A DNA stretch of 53,714 bases from Clostridia bacterium (GCA_017471785.1 JAFURP010000031.1:1-53714); one strand, 5' to 3'. Positions 14,554-22,886 are shown, counted from the stretch's first letter. Numbers and translations are program-made. The notes: generated from the letters alone by a model not told the origin.

Positions 14554-14569
14554 ATTAAGGCTCACCACG

Positions 14570-14597
14570 AAAGCCACCCCAAGAGGGTGGCTTTTTT
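14570..14597 (+). terminator. Terminator after the nitrilase gene
   Basis: Stem AAGCCACCC/GGGTGGCTT with a 5-base loop and six T residues. The 200 bases that follow hold no gene; bases near 14667-14690 (AACGGTTTGGG, then CGTTTCAC) echo the segment after tRNA-Glu at 13671-13690. Confidence 0.88.
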
Positions 14598-14798
14598 CGC
14601 GCCTTATCGGGAAAAACGACGTCCCGACTTTCGGGTTTGGAAAAATGCGAAGTCGCGGCATCGGGGGAAAACGGTTTGGGGCGTTTCACGTTCTAAAATA
14701 GTTTTTAAGTCGTTTCCTTTTAGATAGGAAAATACTTAAAAAGTATAACTGTTTATGCTATAATGTAAATAAACTTTTAGGAAGAAAGAGTACCTATA

Positions 14799-14975
14799 AT
14801 GAATAGTTTGTTGCAAGAAATATTAAACGACTGTCGCCGATATATAAAAGACGGCAACGTAGCAAATTATATTCCCGAACTTGCAAAAACAAATACTAAC
14901 GAGTTTGGTGTTTGTGTTATGACGGAAAATAATATGCATTTGGCAGGCGACACCGCCTGCCAAACGGACCATTGA
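14799..14975 (+). pseudogene. glsA: Truncated glutaminase (N-terminal fragment)
   Basis: A 58-codon frame whose first 51 residues match the start of bacterial glutaminases (NVANYIPELAKTN, then the HLAGD segment) but which stops long before the catalytic Ser-x-x-Lys of this beta-lactamase-like family; intact enzymes have about 300 residues. Homology ends exactly at a perfect 9-bp hairpin (TGGCAGGCG/CGCCTGCCA, 14939-14960), after which unrelated sequence begins, so a deletion or insertion replaced the rest. A TATAAT box at 14759-14764 and a GGAAG ribosome binding site remain upstream, so the fragment may still be expressed. It is a relic and not a functional glutaminase. Confidence 0.7.
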
Positions 14976-14994
14976 ACAGGAAAAGAAACTGTCT

Positions 14995-15398
14995 TTGATT
15001 CAAAGATTGATTGAACTTTTGAAAAAAGAGCGTAAAATCCTAAAAAGAAAAAATAGCCCTGTGCGCGATGAGTACCGATATAACATAGAAACTCAACATA
15101 TGAATTACGTATATTTAGTTGAGAAAGACGGGGAAAAGGAAACCTACCATTCCTTGGGTTTTACGCATAAAGATACCTATGAGGCAAAAAAAATATGCCT
15201 TTGCAAAAAAATCCAAAGAAAGGCGATAATAGACCTTCTTATATCCGAAACGGTGAAATAGAAGGCGATAGGAAAGATTATAGTGGTAAAAAAGCTAAAA
15301 ATTATCAATTAACGGGTGACGATAAGGCAAACGCGAAAAGCAAAATTCGTCACCATAAAAAAGAGAAAAAGAAAAAAGGCGCAAAAAAAATTGAGTAA
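14995..15398 (+). pseudogene. Small charged hypothetical protein, probably frameshifted
   Basis: Two overlapping frames: 14995-15261 (88 codons, TTG start, no convincing ribosome binding site) and 15195-15398 (67 codons, ATG, weak GAGG). Joined at the A8 run (15186-15193) they read as one basic protein running from SLGFTHKDTYEAKK into PLQKNPKKGDNRPSYI and a lysine-rich tail. This order (a Thr-His segment, then an Asn-Pro-rich segment, then a Tyr-Ile segment) recalls a family of short uncharacterised Clostridia proteins I know from memory. Either the gene is disrupted by slippage at the A run, or the two parts are separate small ORFs. Confidence 0.45.
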
Positions 15399-15448
15399 GC
15401 CCGCGGTATACGATCCGCCAACGAACATACGTGCAAACTCAATTTCTT

Positions 15449-15477
15449 TTGCAACCTTTCGGTTACAATACTATTAT
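15449..15477 (+). promoter_or_regulatory. Promoter of the two small ORFs
   Basis: -35 TTGCAA (15449-15454), 17-bp spacer, -10 TATTAT (15472-15477). An inverted pair AAATTGAGT (about 15388-15396) and ACTCAATTT (about 15437-15445) lies just upstream. Confidence 0.55.
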
Positions 15478-15507
15478 ACGCTAAAAATAGGAGTTTGTCA
15501 ATAGGAA

Positions 15508-15612
15508 ATGCTAAAATTTTTACAAATTCTAAAAACTTTGATACAAATCGCGCTATATCTCGTGCCGATCGTAGCGTTGCTTATCGTGTTAAGCCGTTGT
15601 GGGGTGATATGA
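15508..15612 (+). CDS. 34-aa single-membrane-helix peptide
   Basis: Open frame MLKFLQILKT followed by a hydrophobic helix (IALYLVPIVALLIVL) and a short polar end. It ends one base before the next ORF, suggesting a small two-gene transcript from the promoter at 15449-15477. The nearest ribosome-binding-like sequence (AGGAA) is too close to the ATG, so translation is uncertain. No family recognised. Confidence 0.35.
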   Translation: MLKFLQILKTLIQIALYLVPIVALLIVLSRCGVI

Positions 15613-15613
15613 A

Positions 15614-15871
15614 ATGGGAGTAAAAAGAAGCGAACAACCGCGCGTAGGAGCGGACGGATATTATTATTTCACCTACAATCTCGGTGTTGCGTTTAATCGT
15701 TTTGGTTTTGCCGATAGCGTTTTTATTCACTTTAAGCCCGAATGTTTCTCTGCTTATATGGTGGACGTTCCCGATAGCGGAAGTCATAACGGCGATAGTG
15801 TCGTATTTCTTATTAAGACAGTCTATAAAAAAGAACGTGGGAGATATAGCAACCTAAAAGGTGCGCTTTAG
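15614..15871 (+). CDS. 85-aa hypothetical protein
   Basis: ATG at 15614 preceded by GGGGTGAT at good spacing. The product has aromatic-rich beta-strand-like segments (DGYYYFTYNLGVAFNRFGF) and no membrane helix or signal peptide; no family recognised. Its 3' end runs into the repeated GCAACCTAAA/TTTAGGTTG element at 15849-15882, so the C-terminus may have been altered by whatever created that repeat. Confidence 0.45.
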   Translation: MGVKRSEQPRVGADGYYYFTYNLGVAFNRFGFADSVFIHFKPECFSAYMVDVPDSGSHNGDSVVFLIKTVYKKERGRYSNLKGAL

Positions 15872-15882
15872 GTTGGTTAAGG
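15849..15882. repeat. Second copy of the nitrilase-flanking repeat, collapsed to a hairpin
   Basis: GCAACCTAAA (15849-15858), 8 bases, then TTTAGGTTGGTTAAGG (15867-15882). The same words occur at 13638-13647 and 14545-14560, where they enclose the nitrilase gene. Here they enclose almost nothing. Confidence 0.65.
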
Positions 15883-15892
15883 CGCGCAAATG

Positions 15893-15928
15893 AAAATAAA
15901 TCCGAACAAAAAGCTCGGATTTATTTTT
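15893..15928. terminator. Bidirectional terminator before the collagen-like gene
   Basis: Stem AATAAATCCGA/TCGGATTTATT with a 9-base loop and T run on the plus side, A run on the other; lies between convergent genes. Confidence 0.85.
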
Positions 15929-15945
15929 TTTGTCTATAAGCAACG

Positions 15946-17037
15946 TTATTGGATCTGCATGATGACCAAATGAGCGGAAACCGAACGAACGCCACCTGCT
16001 GACGGCGTGATCGTTAAGGCGGCGGCTGTTCCCGCGGGATTACGGACGGTCAACACGGAATTTTCGGTCGTGGTTTCCACCAAAGCCATACCGATTATTT
16101 GCGACGTACCCGTCGCGCGTCCCACGACCGTATAGGCTAAATCTGCGCCGTTTAGCGTTAAAATCAGTTGCCCCGCCTCCGTAACGCTTACTTGGAATAA
16201 AACCTGGTACGTGCCAATAGGTCCTAACTCGAACGAGTCGGCTCCAAGTCTGGTTATATCCTCGCCGCTGTTCGGTCCGTCTTGCGGAAAACTGACGTCC
16301 GTCCCAGGGGCGACCGTAGCCGCGTTATCGGGAGGCATTAGAGCATAAAAATCGGCAAAACTCAAAACTCCGCCGGCGGGACCCGTTTCACCTTGAATAC
16401 CTTGTGGACCAGCGGGGCCTACGGGACCCGTTTCACCTTGGATACCCTGCGGACCAGCGGGACCGACGGGGCCCGTTTCGCCTTGAATACCCTGCGGACC
16501 TGCGGGACCGACGGGACCCGTTTCACCTTGAATACCTTGCGGACCAGCGGGACCGACGGGACCCGTTTCACCTTGGATACCCTGCGGACCAGCGGGACCT
16601 ACGGGACCCGTTTCGCCTTGGATACCCTGCGGACCAGCGGGGCCGGCGGGACCCGTTTCACCTTGAATACCTTGTGGACCTGCGGGACCTACGGGACCCG
16701 CTTCGCCTTGAATACCTTGCGGACCAGCGGGGCCGGCGGGACCCGTTTCACCTTGAATACCTTGTGGACCAGCGGGACCTACGGGACCCGCTTCGCCTTG
16801 AATACCTTGCGGACCAGCGGGACCTACGGGACCCGTTTCGCCTTGAATACCCTGCGGACCAGCGGGACCTACGGGACCGACGGGACCAATTGGTCCGCGA
16901 GCCCCTTGAGGGCCTTGTCTACCCTCGGGGCAAACGATACAAGGAGTGCCCAAAAGGGTTTGATTGTCGCAACGGTTGCATGGACCGTTGTTGCAGCAGG
17001 TAGAGCAGTCGTTATTACAATAATTTTGTCTATTCAT
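15946..17037 (-). CDS. Collagen-like repeat protein with Cys-rich head and BclA-like C-terminal domain
   Basis: 363 aa from the ATG at 17037 (AGAGG lies 8 bases upstream; a longer frame to 17055 lacks a signal). Residues 1-40 hold nine Cys residues ([13 protein letters not shown], then NRCDN), which could cross-link or bind metal. Residues about 41-235 are uninterrupted Gly-X-Y collagen repeats built on [15 protein letters not shown]. The last 125 residues (from about [15 protein letters not shown]) form a beta-rich domain resembling the trimerising C-termini of BclA-like spore-surface and phage-tail collagen proteins. There is no signal peptide. In Clostridia such proteins usually decorate the exosporium or surface filaments; that role is inferred. 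It has its own terminator and a TATAAT at 17067-17072. Confidence 0.88.
   Translation of the reverse strand: MNRQNYCNNDCSTCCNNGPCNRCDNQTLLGTPCIVCPEGRQGPQGARGPIGPVGPVGPAGPQGIQGETGPVGPAGPQGIQGEAGPVGPAGPQGIQGETGPAGPAGPQGIQGEAGPVGPAGPQGIQGETGPAGPAGPQGIQGETGPVGPAGPQGIQGETGPVGPAGPQGIQGETGPVGPAGPQGIQGETGPVGPAGPQGIQGETGPVGPAGPQGIQGETGPAGGVLSFADFYALMPPDNAATVAPGTDVSFPQDGPNSGEDITRLGADSFELGPIGTYQVLFQVSVTEAGQLILTLNGADLAYTVVGRATGTSQIIGMALVETTTENSVLTVRNPAGTAAALTITPSAGGVRSVSAHLVIMQIQ
16385..16879 (-). repeat. Eleven tandem 45-bp collagen repeats
   Basis: Eleven head-to-tail copies of a 45-bp unit encoding 15 residues (GPQGIQGE plus TGPVGPA or AGPVGPA variants). Copies differ mainly at third positions and at a Val/Ala and Thr/Ala site, indicating recent expansion and likely length variation between strains. 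Confidence 0.92.
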
Positions 17038-17239
17038 AAAGAGACCTCTTTGCATAAGTTAAATATATTATATAATATGAATTTTCTATTAAAAAGGTCC
17101 CCGACGGTTAAATTTAAGTTGGTTGAGCTTTGCCTATTGCTTGAGCGTTGTTAAAATTATCCGACCACGCCCCTTTATAGGGCGTTTTGCATAAACCTTG
17201 CAAAATCGGTTACACTATATATTGCTTACGAGGTGATAT

Positions 17240-17809
17240 ATGGGAAAATTCGAAGAGGTCTATGCGATCAACGTGAACGACAAAACGGAGAAAAAGGGGC
17301 ACTTGACGTATCTCTCTTGGGCGTTTGCTTGGGCGGAGTTCAAAAAGGTGTATCCCGACGCGACCTATAAAGTAAACGAGTTCGACGGCACGTTTTGTTC
17401 GGGGAACGAAAAGATGGGGTATATGGTACAAACCTCGGTCACGGCGGGCGAGCAAACGTACGAAATGTGGTTGCCCGTAATGGATATGCGGAACAATACC
17501 GTTTTACAGCCCAAAATGACGGAGATCAACAAGACGATCATGCGTTGCTTGACCAAAAATCTCGCTATGTTCGGGTTGGGCTTATATATCTACGCAGGCG
17601 AGGATCTACCCGAGATACCTAAGGATTTCGAGCCCATCACCGAAAAGGAATTGCGCGAGGTTTGGGGCGTGCAGGAGGTCGGAAAGACGATCAAATGGTA
17701 TGAAAAGCAGCTGGGGATATCCTTTGCCGAATGGGGCGCGGACGAGTGCGAGGCGGTGCGCGGCGTGCTGCAAGAACAAAAAGAAAAACGCAAAAAAAAC
17801 GGAGCTTGA
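17240..17809 (+). CDS. Sak-family single-strand annealing protein (DUF1071)
   Basis: A 189-aa protein with the Sak/DUF1071 signature: HLTYLSWAFAWAEFKKVYPDA at the start, an aromatic-rich core, then VLQPKMTEINKTIMRCLTKNLAMFGLG. These Rad52-like proteins are phage recombinases that anneal complementary single strands. Here it sits alone between a surface-protein gene and PFOR, with no exonuclease, SSB or other phage gene nearby and with host-like base composition, so it may be domesticated or a phage relic. The start follows GAGGTGAT by 5 bases. The C-terminal 50 residues are charged and helical. Family call strong; cellular role unknown. Confidence 0.85.
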   Translation: MGKFEEVYAINVNDKTEKKGHLTYLSWAFAWAEFKKVYPDATYKVNEFDGTFCSGNEKMGYMVQTSVTAGEQTYEMWLPVMDMRNNTVLQPKMTEINKTIMRCLTKNLAMFGLGLYIYAGEDLPEIPKDFEPITEKELREVWGVQEVGKTIKWYEKQLGISFAEWGADECEAVRGVLQEQKEKRKKNGA

Positions 17810-17823
17810 AAGCTCCGTTTTTT
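17797..17823. terminator. Bidirectional terminator between the Sak gene and PFOR
   Basis: Stem AAACGGAGCT/AGCTCCGTTT with a 4-base loop and T run, used by both convergent genes. Confidence 0.88.
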
Positions 17824-17824
17824 C

Positions 17825-20800
17825 TTACAGCTGCGCTAATTTTTGATAGAGAGCAAGCTTTTCCTTATGCGCCGCTTCCGCTTGGGCAAAAAGCGCTTCC
17901 GCCTCGTCGGGTACGATCTTTTTCAAGGAAGCGAAACGGTTTTCGCCCATTAAAAACGCACGGAAATCGGCGGTGGGGGCTTTGCTGTCCAGGACGAACG
18001 GGTTTTTGCCCGCGTCCTTTAACCGCGGGTCAAAGCGGTACAAAGCCCAATAGCCGCACTCGACGGCGAGCCGTTCCTCGTCCATACACCTGCTCATATT
18101 CGCGCCGTGCGCGATACAGGGGGAGTAGGCGATGATCAGCGACGGACCGTCGTACGATTCCGCTTCCGAAAGGGCGTTCAAAAATTGTTGTTTATTCGCG
18201 CCCATGGACACCTGCGCCACGTAAACGTAGCCGTAGCTCATTGCCATAAGCCCGAGATCCTTCTTTTTGATACGCTTCCCCGCGGCTGCAAAGCGCGCGA
18301 CCGCGCTCGTGGGCGTGGCTTTGGAGCATTGACCGCCCGTATTCGAATATACCTCCGAATCCAAAACGAGGATATTCACGTTCTCGCCCAGGGCAAGCAC
18401 GTGGTCAAGACCGCCGTAGCCAATATCGTACGCCCAACCGTCCCCGCCGATTACCCACACCGATCTATCGGCGTTCTCCTTTTTCGCATTATACGCAAGG
18501 CGCATACCCAAGCCGAATTCCGCGTTATCCTCGAACAGGGAATTTGCCCAAGCGGGACCTTTTCCCTCGGCGTTCACCGTATACGGACAGGTGGGGGAGG
18601 AGCCGCCGTAAATGGAGGAGCAGCCCGTCGCGTTGGCTATCAATATTTTTTCCCCGAAAAGCTGGGTCAACACCTTGATATACGGCGTTTCGCCGCAGCC
18701 CGAGCAGGCGTAGGAAAACTCGAACAGGGGTGGATAAAACTGACTGCCCTTGATAGTGTTGCGTTTGAAAAGGGATAGATCGGGCTGTCGGATATTTTGC
18801 GCGTATTCCCAATTGGCGCCCTCCTGCGGCATACGCTCTACGGCGGGCTTCATCACGAGCGCCTTTTCCTTGGCGGGGCAGGTGTTCGCGCAAACGCCGC
18901 AGCCCATACAATCGTGCGGGGAAACCTGTACGCGAAAGCGCGTATTTTTTAAGCCGACGGTGGGAATGGTCGTAAACGACTGCGGCGTATCGGCGTTTTC
19001 TTCCGTAACGAAGGGGCGGATACACGCGTGCGGACATACGAACGAGCATTGATTGCATTGAATACAGTTTTCGGGTATCCACTCGGGCAAAAGATAGGGC
19101 AAGCCGTGCTTTTCGAATTTGGTCGTACCCGTCGGTACGCTACCGTCCGCTTGGAACGCGGAAACGGGTAGATCGTCGCCGCGCAAGGCGAGGATCGGAC
19201 GGATAAACGATTGAAAATATTCGTTTTCCGCGCCTTGGATAAGGGGCGCGCCCGTCGTTGCGCTTTCCCATTCGTCGGGATAGTCGAATTTCTTGACCGC
19301 CGCTTTCGTTCTATCGATCGCGGCGATATTCATTTGCACCACGTCCTCGCCCTTGCGGTAGAATTTATCCGCAAGCTCCTTTTTCAAATACCCGATCGCC
19401 TCCTCGTACGGCATGATGGATCCGTTCAAAAGAAAGAACGCCGCCTGCATAATGGTACTCGTCCTGCCCTTTAAGCCCAGATCGTTGGCGAGCTTGGTCG
19501 CGTTGACGGTATAAAACGTAAGCTTCTTTTGCGCGATCTGCCGTTTGACGGGGGCAGGTATGCGTTCATTTAACGCTTCCGCGCTTTCCCAAGGGCAGTT
19601 GAGTAGGAATACGCCCCCGTCCTTTGCACCCCCGAGCATATCGTAACGGGTGAGGTAGGAGGGGTTGTGGCAGGCGGTAAAATCGGCGTGGTCGATCAAA
19701 TACGCGCTGCGTATTTGGGAACGCCCGAAGCGCAAATGGGAAACGGTAACGCCTCCCGATTTTCTCGAATCGTAGCAAAAATACCCCTGCACGAACAGGT
19801 CGGAACGATCTCCGATGATCTTGATGGAGGATTTATTCGCGCCCACCGTACCGTCCGAGCCGAGTCCGTAAAACACGCAGGCTACGTGGTCGCTGGGCGA
19901 GGCGGCGTACCGCTTGGAAATATCGAGCGACGCGTGCGTGATATCGTCGCAAATACCGACGGTGAAGTGGTTTTTCGGCGTTTGGCTCGTCGCGTTTTCG
20001 AGCACGGCGTAGCACATGGAGGGCGTGAATTCCTTAGAGCCCAAGCCGTACCTGCCGCCGATTACCCGAATATGCGAAAGACCTTTTTCGGCGAGGGCGG
20101 TGCAAATATCGAGATAGAGTGGCTCGCCGAGCGCGCCCGCTTCTTTCGTCCTGTCCAACACGACGATATTTTTACAGGTCTTGGGAATAGCGGCAACGAA
20201 CGAATCCGTGCAAAAGGGGCGGTATAGCCGTACCTTGATCAACCCGAAATCGCCGCTTTCGGCGTTGAGCCGTTCCACCGTTTCCTCCATCGTGCTTGCG
20301 CCGCTGCCCATCATTACGACGATCGTTTCCGCTTCCTCCGCGCCGAAATAATCGAACAGACGGTATTTTCTACCCGTTACCGTGGCGACCTTATCCATAA
20401 TAGCCTGCACCGTTTGGGGCGTTTGGAGATAGTAGGGGTTTGCCCGTTCGCGGTTTTGGAAATAGACGTCGGGGTTTTGCGCGGTGCCCCGTTGTATAGG
20501 CGCGTCGGGGGTGAGCGCGCGGCGCTTGAACGCGGCGATATCCGACTCGTCGACGAGCGAGCGTATCTCGTCGTATTCGATCTCCTCGATCTTAGCGTAC
20601 TCGTGGGAGGTACGGAACCCGTCGAAAAAGTGCAAAAAGGGCACGCTCGTTTTGAGGGTGGAAAGATGGGCTACGAGCGCAAGATCCATCACCTCTTGCA
20701 CGGACGAGGAGGCGAGCATGGCGAACCCCGTTTGTCGACACGCCATAACGTCCTGATGATCGCCGAAAATGCTGAGCGCGTGTGCGGCAAGGGCGCGCGC

Positions 20801-21130
20801 GCTGACGTGAAATACCGTCGGCAGCAGCTCGCCCGCTATTTTATACATATTGGGTAACATCAACAAAAGCCCTTGACTGCAAGTATAGGTCGTCGTCAAC
20901 GCGCCGCAGGTAAGACTGCCGTGTACCGCGCCGGCAACGCCGCCCTCCGATTGCATTTGCACGACCTTGGGCGTGGAGCCGAACAGGTTGGGTTTGCCTT
21001 TCGCCGCCCATTCGTCGGCAAGCTCCGCCATAGGGGAGGAGGGAGTGATGGGATAGATCACCGCAATTTCGGAAAAGGCGTAGGAGATATAGCTCGCCGC
21101 CGCGTTTCCGTCCATCGTTTTCGTTTTCAT
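17825..21130 (-). CDS. nifJ: Pyruvate:ferredoxin (flavodoxin) oxidoreductase
   Basis: 1101 aa from the ATG at 21130 (GAGGTG upstream). It oxidises pyruvate and CoA to acetyl-CoA and CO2, reducing ferredoxin; central to anaerobic sugar fermentation. Domain order is standard: the pyrimidine-binding domain with YPITPSSPMAE, a central gamma-like domain, a two-cluster ferredoxin domain (CIQCNQCSFVC at 689-699 and CMGCGVCANTC at 741-751), a proximal-cluster CSGCGE at 809-814, and the TPP motif GDGWAYDIGYGG at about 896-907. It is shorter than the 1170-1230 usual for the family; the loop between GLGMRLAYNAKKE and the TPP domain is only about 10 residues where relatives carry some 50-60. Reduced ferredoxin can feed the hydrogenase at 39144. 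Confidence 0.96.
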   Translation of the reverse strand: MKTKTMDGNAAASYISYAFSEIAVIYPITPSSPMAELADEWAAKGKPNLFGSTPKVVQMQSEGGVAGAVHGSLTCGALTTTYTCSQGLLLMLPNMYKIAGELLPTVFHVSARALAAHALSIFGDHQDVMACRQTGFAMLASSSVQEVMDLALVAHLSTLKTSVPFLHFFDGFRTSHEYAKIEEIEYDEIRSLVDESDIAAFKRRALTPDAPIQRGTAQNPDVYFQNRERANPYYLQTPQTVQAIMDKVATVTGRKYRLFDYFGAEEAETIVVMMGSGASTMEETVERLNAESGDFGLIKVRLYRPFCTDSFVAAIPKTCKNIVVLDRTKEAGALGEPLYLDICTALAEKGLSHIRVIGGRYGLGSKEFTPSMCYAVLENATSQTPKNHFTVGICDDITHASLDISKRYAASPSDHVACVFYGLGSDGTVGANKSSIKIIGDRSDLFVQGYFCYDSRKSGGVTVSHLRFGRSQIRSAYLIDHADFTACHNPSYLTRYDMLGGAKDGGVFLLNCPWESAEALNERIPAPVKRQIAQKKLTFYTVNATKLANDLGLKGRTSTIMQAAFFLLNGSIMPYEEAIGYLKKELADKFYRKGEDVVQMNIAAIDRTKAAVKKFDYPDEWESATTGAPLIQGAENEYFQSFIRPILALRGDDLPVSAFQADGSVPTGTTKFEKHGLPYLLPEWIPENCIQCNQCSFVCPHACIRPFVTEENADTPQSFTTIPTVGLKNTRFRVQVSPHDCMGCGVCANTCPAKEKALVMKPAVERMPQEGANWEYAQNIRQPDLSLFKRNTIKGSQFYPPLFEFSYACSGCGETPYIKVLTQLFGEKILIANATGCSSIYGGSSPTCPYTVNAEGKGPAWANSLFEDNAEFGLGMRLAYNAKKENADRSVWVIGGDGWAYDIGYGGLDHVLALGENVNILVLDSEVYSNTGGQCSKATPTSAVARFAAAGKRIKKKDLGLMAMSYGYVYVAQVSMGANKQQFLNALSEAESYDGPSLIIAYSPCIAHGANMSRCMDEERLAVECGYWALYRFDPRLKDAGKNPFVLDSKAPTADFRAFLMGENRFASLKKIVPDEAEALFAQAEAAHKEKLALYQKLAQL

Positions 21131-21190
21131 AAGCACCTCGCTTGGGATTTTGGTTTGATTATTGCCCGTTTGGCAAAAATCATTCCAACG

Positions 21191-21222
21191 AAAAACGCTC
21201 GGCGTGTAGCCGAGCGTTTTTC
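21191..21222 (-). terminator. Terminator after the HAD phosphatase gene
   Basis: Stem AACGCTCGGC/GCCGAGCGTT with T-rich ends on both strands, just downstream of the minus-strand HAD gene. Confidence 0.85.
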
Positions 21223-21234
21223 GTTATAAAATGC

Positions 21235-21735
21235 TTATAAAATGCGTAGTATTTCGTCAAACCGCGCAAGCACGGGCGTATCGGGAAACCGCTCCAAAAC
21301 GGCGGCTTTTTCCGTTGCTCCGAAGCCCGTCAAAACCAGCGCGGCGCGCGCGCCTGCGTTTACGGCGCACAGGATATCGCTTAACCTATCGCCCACCACC
21401 AAACACTCGCTCGGCAGTACGCCCAGCCCTTTCGCAGCGGCAAGCAGTAGACCGCTCTTGGGCTTACGGCACGCACAGTTATCGGCGGCGTCGTGCGGAC
21501 AAATTTTCCAAATATCCGCGCCCCAAGAGGTAAATTCCCCGTCGAAATCGTAGTCCGCGCCCGTGCCGCGCGCGATACTCGATTGATTGGTGATCACGCC
21601 CACGGTATACCCCTTTGCCTTGATCTTTGCAAACGCGCTTTGGATATCGCAGTAGGGGACGAGGGATCGGGGATACCGCGGATCGACGAGCTCCCCGAGC
21701 GTGCCGTCGCGGTCGAATAATACGCATTTGATCAT
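21235..21735 (-). CDS. HAD-IIIA phosphatase (GmhB/HisB-like)
   Basis: 166 aa starting at the ATG at 21735, which overlaps the ROK stop codon (ATGA), so translation is coupled. HAD motifs: DRDGT near the start (Asp nucleophile and Asp general acid), TNQSS for motif II, a Lys in CRKPKSG, and VGDRLSDI for motif IV. The Cys-rich insert CPHDAADNCACRKP is the zinc-binding loop of the histidinol-phosphate / heptose-bisphosphate phosphatase group. The probable substrate is a sugar phosphate. Pairing with a ROK regulator points to the adjoining sugar locus and not to lipopolysaccharide heptose synthesis. Confidence 0.88.
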   Translation of the reverse strand: MIKCVLFDRDGTLGELVDPRYPRSLVPYCDIQSAFAKIKAKGYTVGVITNQSSIARGTGADYDFDGEFTSWGADIWKICPHDAADNCACRKPKSGLLLAAAKGLGVLPSECLVVGDRLSDILCAVNAGARAALVLTGFGATEKAAVLERFPDTPVLARFDEILRIL

Positions 21736-22865
21736 AAACCGAATAAAATTTCCTCCGTCGTTTTTTCCACCGTGATCAAGCACGCGCCGATAGCGGGCGC
21801 TTCGCGCGTGTACGCGGCAAAGAGCAGGTTACAATCGTCTGCAAGCCTTGCGCGGGTATTTTTTTCGATCTCGTCGAAGCAGTAGGGCGCTTGCGCGAAC
21901 AAGCCGCCGTCCAAAAGAATAAATTCGGGCGCGGAAAGGGTGAACAAATTGGCGATCGCCACCCCCAAACGGTCGCAGGCTTCCCGAAGCACCGCCTGTG
22001 CAAGCCCGTCGCCCGTCCGCAATTTTTCGGGGAAGCTTGCCGCTTTCTCGCCGCTCTTTTCGGCGTAGATCTCGCGCATACCGCGGAGGGAGGCGTACGC
22101 CTCCAAGCAGCCGCGCTTGCCGCACGCGCAAGCCCGTCCGTCGGGTACGGCGATGGTGTGCCCGAGCTCGTAAGAGGCGTCGTCGCCCCGTTCGTACAGT
22201 CTGCCGCCAAGCAGCCTCGACATACCGATACCGTCGTCCAAACGCACGACGAAGCCGTCGTTTTTGCCCGATAATCTCGGGTCGTTTTGCATATGGTAAT
22301 ACAATAGACAGTCGGGATCGTGATAGAGCTTGGTAGGAATGGAAAACCGCCGTTCGAACGAATGGACGAGGGGGACGTCTTTCCAAGCCTTAAAGAAATT
22401 GGTGCGTAGGGAAACGCCCGTTTTTTTGTTGATCTTGCCTTGCATAGACAGGTTGATACCGATCACGCTCGGCGTTTGAAGAAGTATCCTTTCCGTTTGC
22501 GCGTACAAAAGCGTAAGCAGATCGTCCTTGTCGCGGCTTTCTATGGGTAACAGCTCCGAATATACCGCCTTGCCCTGCAGGTTGACGACGACGAAGCTTA
22601 AACCCACGCTGTTGATATCGATCCCCAGCTGTAAAAATTTATCGGGGGATAGGGCGAGCCGTTCGGCGGGTCTACCCCCTGCGGAAGCCTCCTTTTCGGC
22701 AACGGCGATCCCTTTTTGCAAAAGCTCCGCCGAGATCGCGGAAACGCTTCCCCAGCTCAAGCCCGTAAGCGTGGCAAGCTCCTTGCGCGATACGCTTTCT
22801 CTCGATCGCATCGCTTGGAATATCTTCATCGTGTTATGCCGTTTTAACTCGAAATTCGTTTGCAT
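21732..22865 (-). CDS. ROK-family transcriptional repressor (NagC/XylR type)
   Basis: 377 aa. The N-terminal winged helix-turn-helix (about 1-60, with SRKELATLTGLSWGSVSAIS) is fused to a ROK sugar-kinase-like domain carrying the zinc motif ELGHTIAVPDGRACACGKRGCLE (His, then three Cys). The ATP-binding DxGxT of true ROK kinases is degenerate (GIDINSVG), typical of regulators. It is divergent from the operon at 23076-28577 and has a strong promoter of its own (22887-22915). Two copies of a 25-bp element in the shared intergenic region are the obvious candidate operators. It probably represses the sugar operon until a sugar or sugar phosphate binds. Confidence 0.92.
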   Translation of the reverse strand: MQTNFELKRHNTMKIFQAMRSRESVSRKELATLTGLSWGSVSAISAELLQKGIAVAEKEASAGGRPAERLALSPDKFLQLGIDINSVGLSFVVVNLQGKAVYSELLPIESRDKDDLLTLLYAQTERILLQTPSVIGINLSMQGKINKKTGVSLRTNFFKAWKDVPLVHSFERRFSIPTKLYHDPDCLLYYHMQNDPRLSGKNDGFVVRLDDGIGMSRLLGGRLYERGDDASYELGHTIAVPDGRACACGKRGCLEAYASLRGMREIYAEKSGEKAASFPEKLRTGDGLAQAVLREACDRLGVAIANLFTLSAPEFILLDGGLFAQAPYCFDEIEKNTRARLADDCNLLFAAYTREAPAIGACLITVEKTTEEILFGL

Positions 22866-22886
22866 AGCCCTCGCTCCTCGCCTTTC

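Noticed and set aside
16385..16879. CRISPR-like regular repeat array
   Set aside because: The period is 45 bp with no unique spacers and codes continuously for collagen repeats.
16393..17154. Plus-strand frames opposite the collagen-like gene
   Set aside because: They are antisense translations of the 45-bp repeats; the minus-strand product has proper Gly-X-Y collagen and a ribosome binding site.
18525..19082. Alternative frames on both strands within the PFOR gene
   Set aside because: Shadow frames rich in Arg, without motifs; PFOR domains are continuous in the minus frame used.
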